36,309 nt of DNA, from the NCBI GenBank assembly GCA_029941135.1, contig JAPYRI010000022.1, positions 1 through 36,309 on the forward strand, read 5' to 3'. This document shows positions 32,960-36,309 of the stretch, one piece after another. A program made the position numbers and the translations under genes. Below the pieces are notes generated by a model. The model was not told the origin of the DNA, ran no database searches, and worked only from the letters and a program-made list of their open reading frames with translations. The first letter of the stretch is position 1, and the number at the start of each line of letters is the position of its first letter. Origin of the DNA: Alphaproteobacteria bacterium. GTDB lineage: Bacteria; Pseudomonadota; Alphaproteobacteria; JAPYRI01.

Positions 32960-34093
32960 CTAAATCATGTAGGGGTGAGCCGCGACACCGGCGTCTTCAT
33001 ACAGGCTGGTTCGGACAACGTTCCCAGGGTTCCTGAATTCGGGGATCACGTATTTTCCGAACATTTCGATGCTTGCCATTATTTTGCTATGGCCATGCCC
33101 ATCCATCCGCAAGATGACCTCATCGACGCCCATGCTTTCGAACACGCGTAGTCTTTTGATAATGTCGTCCGGGGTGCCGATCAGAAACCACGGCAAAGCA
33201 TCGACCAGATAGGGAAGGTCGTCGGCGTGGTTACCGAGCGTCTTTTTTACATCCGCCAGATAGGCGTAATCGGGACTGGTATCGCCGATGGCTCCGTAAA
33301 ACGTCATGAGAAATTTCGCGAACCCAAGAGACGACGGGCGCGCCTCATCGAGCGCTTGCTCCTTTGTTGGCGCACAGTGAACGCCGACAATGCAAAGCGA
33401 CATGTTTTCTGTGATTTGTGTGCCTGCCAGTGGCTCGGCGCTGGCGAGCCCGTCGCGGTAGGCCTTAATGCAGTCGTTCTGGTAATTCCATCCGAAGGGT
33501 GACGCGTTCATGGCGCCGATGCCAAGCTTTCCGGCGGTGGTGTGGGTTTCGATGCTGGTCGCGGACACGTGGATCGGCGGGAAATCGGGCTGGTACAGGC
33601 GGGGCCATACCTCGGTCGGGGATATGTCGTAGAATTTACCGTGGTGCTCGATCTTTTCTTCGGTCAAGGCTTTCACGCAAACTTCGAGCGTCTCACGCCA
33701 CTCGGCTCTGGTCCCTTTTGCATCGATCTCGAAAGTACTGACCACGCCCGCGTTGTTGCCCCGGGCGGTACCAAACTCCATGCGGCCACGGGATAGGATA
33801 TCGAGCGTCGCCAATCGCTCGGCGGTTCGGATCGGATGATTGAAGTGCAGCATCACGATGGACATGGTGCGCAGTTTGATCCGGCTGGTCGAGTAGGCCA
33901 CCGCGCCGTACAAGACCTCGGGTGCGGAAATAGTTGCAGCCGGGCCGGTGAAGTGTTGCTCAGAACTTCCCCAAAAATCAAAGCCCATCTCTTCCAGAAA
34001 TTGTGCTTCCCGAATAACTTCATGGTAACGCTCAGCCACGGATGCCCCTGGAGGCGTATCCCCTTCGGTCAAAAATCCGAATGTCATTGCCAT
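32960..34093 (-). CDS. LLM class flavin-dependent oxidoreductase (luciferase-like)
   Basis: This 377-residue protein starts at ATG 34093, preceded by AGGAGGAG. It is a luciferase-like TIM barrel: FGFLTEGDTPPGASVAERYH, EEMGFDFWGSSEQHF, MLHFNHPIRTAERLATLDIL, SRGRMEFGTARGNN, and a C-terminal VDALPWFLIGTPDDIIKRL. It is unlike the DszA-type paralogues, lacking their long C-terminal extension, and is closest to the general bacterial luciferase group. It likely uses FMNH2. Only a poorly matching version of the island operator precedes it (34187-34202), so its membership of the regulon is less certain. Confidence 0.85.
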   Translation of the reverse strand: MAMTFGFLTEGDTPPGASVAERYHEVIREAQFLEEMGFDFWGSSEQHFTGPAATISAPEVLYGAVAYSTSRIKLRTMSIVMLHFNHPIRTAERLATLDILSRGRMEFGTARGNNAGVVSTFEIDAKGTRAEWRETLEVCVKALTEEKIEHHGKFYDISPTEVWPRLYQPDFPPIHVSATSIETHTTAGKLGIGAMNASPFGWNYQNDCIKAYRDGLASAEPLAGTQITENMSLCIVGVHCAPTKEQALDEARPSSLGFAKFLMTFYGAIGDTSPDYAYLADVKKTLGNHADDLPYLVDALPWFLIGTPDDIIKRLRVFESMGVDEVILRMDGHGHSKIMASIEMFGKYVIPEFRNPGNVVRTSLYEDAGVAAHPYMI

Positions 34094-34186
34094 CTGTCTC
34101 TCCTCCTTTTTTGATCCGGCGAAAGCGGGTCGCTCCCGCGCCTCGAAACCGTCGTATACACTGGCGTTCTTATTGTAGTTTTTTGT

Positions 34187-34202
34187 TCAGCTAATAAGCT
34201 AT
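34187..34202. promoter_or_regulatory. Degenerate island operator-like site
   Basis: TCAGC and GCTAT are separated by six bases instead of five, so both arms resemble the TTAGC/GCTAA arms but the spacing is off. It lies 94 bases upstream of the LLM gene that starts at 34093. It may be a weak or lost site. Confidence 0.25.
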
Positions 34203-34724
34203 CAGATTGTCCCGCCGTCCCCCAGGTGCTCGGTGTGCACCAGCCCCCGCATCGGAAAGACGGGCACGACGAGGTCCGCGAACTCCTCCACCATGCCTGT
34301 CATGCAGGCCAGCCAAATAAGGAAATCTTCTCCGGCCACCGTCTCCAGGGTCTCTTGCATCCAATCCGCTACCTGTTCTGGCGTCCCGACGACCAACGGA
34401 TCACCTCAGTACTCCCGAACACCTTAGCAATCTCGCCGACTGTCATTTGCCACCCTTGATCGGGGTCAGAGAATGGATAAGTTCGGCCCTAGTCCGGGCC
34501 ACGTCTTCGTTCTGGTATGCGTCGCAGACACCGCTGCCTATATCCGCAGAAAAGATGAAATCGAAATTGGCTAACTCGGCCAACCTGGCCATGTATTGCC
34601 ATATCTCCGGCCGGTCGAAGCGATGGCCCCGCTTGATGTTACGCGGCTGCTTCCGGCCGCCGACGGTATGGTGCGTCACAGGCGGACTGGAGAAGAGACC
34701 TAAATGGATTTTTCCCCCATAACT
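34202..34724 (-). pseudogene. Ruined fourth DszA/NtaA-type monooxygenase
   Basis: Pieces of the same family lie in order on the minus strand but in different frames. An N-terminal part runs from about 34724, with GGKIHLGLFSSPPVTHHT and DRPEIWQYMARLAELANFDF; its ATG is put out of frame at a GGGGGAAAAA run. It ends soon after FSADIGSG. A short VGEIAKVFGS piece and a C-terminal part with VVGTPEQVADWMQETL and EEFADLVVPVF follow. About two-thirds of the gene, including the central barrel, is deleted, and at least two frameshifts remain. The N-terminus resembles copy 1 (PVTHHST, RPEVWQHMAQ) most. Confidence 0.8.
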
Positions 34725-34777
34725 CCTATCTCTGCTCGCCCTGCACGTGCCCGCGTGACCAGAGTGGCATGTGTTCC

Positions 34778-36043
34778 CTAAAAGAAACTGTTCTGCGGCA
34801 GATACTCGCCATTAACGATGTAGTCAGCTATGGCGCGTGATTTGTAAGGAGTAGGATTATGCGAGGACAAGGTCCGGATATTGCGCCAATGGCGATCAAG
34901 ATCCGCGCTTTGTTTGATTGCCGACGAACCGCCCACATCGAACAACATGGTCGCGGCGCGAGGCGCAATCTCATCAATCATTACCTTCGCTTGCGCTGCC
35001 AGAAGCGAGCCGCGATGGGTGAGATCGAAGTCTGTCACCCCGTTGACCAGCGTCGCAAGCGCTTCGTCCTGGGCGTCGGCCGCGGCCATAACGACGGCTT
35101 CGGCTGCGATCGCGCTACTCGCGATCCGTCCAATGACGTCTAGCAGCAGCGGATCGGCAGCAGCGGTCTCCGCGCTGCCATGCGAATAAGTGCGTTCGCG
35201 TTTACGTACAAGTTGCACTGCATCATTCAATATGCTCCGCAGTACGCCGACTATAATGGCCGTCAGGATCAGCTGGCAAAGCTGTCCAAGGAGATACGGC
35301 TCAGTGGGAATTTGCGGAGATTCACCATCTACTTCTGTCATGAGTGTCGCCTGCAACAGCTCATCCGCGCTTACAATCGCGTCGTCAAAATTAATGGTCC
35401 CGCTGCCGGTCAGTCGTTGGCCGATCCCATCCCAGTCATCTTTCATGTCGACGCCGTCCCGGTCGGTCGGAATCACGGCCGAGGCTAATTCCCCTTCCGG
35501 ATTCGACGCTATAACCCGGACCCAGTCCGAGTACAGGCTACCCGTGCAGTAGTATTTCGTGCCGTTCAGGACATAGCCGTCGCCCTTCGGCGTGAGTTGA
35601 GTTTGCAAGACAAAAGCGCCGACCGCAGCGCTGCCCCCAATTTCGGTTACAGCGTTGCCGAATATGTCGCCAGCTACGATTCGCTCTAGCCAGCGGTCTC
35701 GGTCCGCAGAGTTGGTCAGGCGCATCAGCTCTTCGACGAACCAGAAGTGTGCGCGCAAGATGTGCGGAATATCGGGGTCCGCTTCGGCCAGGTCGATAAG
35801 GGCCGCGAACAATTCGCGTATGCTGCAGCCTCCACCGCCTTGTGCTTGCGGGACCCGCAGCGCACCCAGGCGGGATTGCCGGACGATGTCGATCGCAGCA
35901 TGCGGGTTAACTCCTTCGAGCTTGCTCTCGGCCGCACTACGCCCAATGTCCTCGATCACCTGGAGATATTCAGGGGTACCGTACCGTACCGGCTGGCAAT
36001 TGTCGGTACGGCATTGCATCTTTGCGGATAATTTACTGCTCAT
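34778..36043 (-). CDS. DszC/SfnB-like flavin monooxygenase (acyl-CoA dehydrogenase superfamily)
   Basis: This 421-residue protein starts at ATG 36043 with AGGGGA upstream. It belongs to the acyl-CoA dehydrogenase superfamily branch of flavin monooxygenases that includes DszC, which oxidises dibenzothiophene to the sulfone, and SfnB. Marks are ALRVPQAQGGGG, IFGNAVTEIGG, GDGYVLNGTKYYCTGSLYSD, and the family-typical end RHWRNIRTLSSHNP (384-397) in place of the dehydrogenase EGT motif. Such enzymes take FMNH2 from a reductase and oxygenate sulfur or activate oxygen for desulfurisation. It faces away from the truncated last gene, with two operator copies between them. Substrate not determined. Confidence 0.85.
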   Translation of the reverse strand: MSSKLSAKMQCRTDNCQPVRYGTPEYLQVIEDIGRSAAESKLEGVNPHAAIDIVRQSRLGALRVPQAQGGGGCSIRELFAALIDLAEADPDIPHILRAHFWFVEELMRLTNSADRDRWLERIVAGDIFGNAVTEIGGSAAVGAFVLQTQLTPKGDGYVLNGTKYYCTGSLYSDWVRVIASNPEGELASAVIPTDRDGVDMKDDWDGIGQRLTGSGTINFDDAIVSADELLQATLMTEVDGESPQIPTEPYLLGQLCQLILTAIIVGVLRSILNDAVQLVRKRERTYSHGSAETAAADPLLLDVIGRIASSAIAAEAVVMAAADAQDEALATLVNGVTDFDLTHRGSLLAAQAKVMIDEIAPRAATMLFDVGGSSAIKQSADLDRHWRNIRTLSSHNPTPYKSRAIADYIVNGEYLPQNSFF

Positions 36044-36110
36044 TTTGGTCCCCTATGAAACCGTGCAGGGATTTTAAGTTTGCCCGGCTTTCTGAATATA
36101 CTTACATTCT

Positions 36111-36125
36111 TTAGCATTATGATAA
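36111..36125. promoter_or_regulatory. Island operator site 6
   Basis: TTAGCATTATGATAA differs from the consensus at one arm position. It lies 68 bases before the DszC-like start on the minus strand. Confidence 0.7.
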
Positions 36126-36177
36126 TCATCGCAACCATAATCAGTATTTATCAGCTTCTTGTATTGGAATGCCGAAT

Positions 36178-36192
36178 TTAGCATACTGCTAA
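36178..36192. promoter_or_regulatory. Island operator site 7
   Basis: TTAGCATACTGCTAA differs at one central position and has perfect outer arms. It lies 72 bases before the last, plus-strand gene. Sites 6 and 7 are 67 bases apart, so each divergent promoter may have its own copy. Confidence 0.75.
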
Positions 36193-36263
36193 ATAAATGC
36201 TACGCTCAGGAAACACGTGAAACACGCCAGCTGGTCACCGGACGCGCACAAGGAGGAAACACC

Positions 36264-36309
36264 ATGAAGAGCAACACTTTTCTCAGCCCGATTAAGGTGC
36301 GTGCCAAGG
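36264..36309 (+). CDS. Start of a further gene, truncated by window edge
   Basis: An ATG at 36264 follows an excellent AAGGAGG site and opens a frame reading MKSNTFLSPIKVRAK to the window end. Site 7 lies just upstream, so it is likely a member of the same regulon. Fifteen residues do not allow a family call; a missing flavin reductase or another monooxygenase would fit the setting. Confidence 0.6.
   Translation, partial: MKSNTFLSPIKVRAK

Noticed and set aside
32819-33151. 110-codon plus-strand frame after ETF alpha
   Set aside because: Most of it is antisense to the LLM gene, and the first 47 residues match nothing I recognise; no convincing ribosome site. The 254-base gap 32706-32959 otherwise shows nothing clear.
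1-36309. tRNA, rRNA, CRISPR array, transposase or integrase genes
   Set aside because: No T-loop/acceptor pattern, regular spaced direct-repeat array, or intact mobile-element gene was recognised on reading both strands; a tRNA scan was not run.

Overview
The window looks like chromosomal DNA of an alphaproteobacterium, probably an environmental member of or near the Rhodospirillales. The support is indirect: a FliL-like protein of a type I associate with alphaproteobacteria (7.0-7.5 kb), an intergenic repeat whose translations (YREFIPVNRE, MSALPPKTDI) resemble ones common in alphaproteobacterial genomes, and many LLM-type flavin monooxygenases, CaiB-type CoA-transferases and TetR regulators. 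No rRNA, tRNA, CRISPR array or intact transposase was seen.

Left part (1-16.4 kb): a mixed housekeeping and accessory region. On the minus strand, a TetR gene, two tandem 774-residue RND exporters, a LolA-like outer-membrane lipoprotein-sorting protein and the start of a secreted protein form one apparent operon. Then come YjbQ with a frameshifted FliL-like gene, a secreted PQQ-type sugar dehydrogenase, an orphan biotinyl carrier, an LLM oxidoreductase, an alpha/beta hydrolase, a PrsW-RDD membrane protein broken by two in-frame stops, and a CinA-type amidase. A plus-strand MaoC-SDR-HTTM-DCC run closes this part.

Middle (16.4-17.6 kb): a chimeric gene (MaoC-like front, autotransporter-barrel-like end), a candidate small RNA ending in a strong terminator, and a decayed repeat with 21-nt periodicity.

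Right part (17.6-36.3 kb): the notable region, which I interpret as an organosulfur-catabolism island. It encodes an acyl-CoA dehydrogenase homologue that lacks both usual catalytic glutamates and resembles 3-sulfinopropanoyl-CoA desulfinase, a class III CoA-transferase, three DszA/NtaA-type monooxygenases plus the ruin of a fourth, one SsuD-like and one further LLM monooxygenase, a DszC/SfnB-like flavin monooxygenase, an MFS transporter, an ACMSD-type amidohydrolase, a sulfite-oxidase-fold molybdoenzyme, a TetR regulator and its own ETF pair. Seven near-palindromic 15-bp sites (consensus TTAGCATWATGCTAA) lie in front of nearly every transcription unit here, including the TetR gene, and none was found in the left half. 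The island therefore looks like one regulon under the TetR protein at 30.2 kb.

Proposed logic (inference): MFS uptake, S-oxidation and C-S cleavage by the DszC- and DszA-like enzymes to a sulfinate, CoA activation, sulfite release by the desulfinase-like enzyme, and sulfite oxidation by the molybdoenzyme. The substrate cannot be read from sequence.
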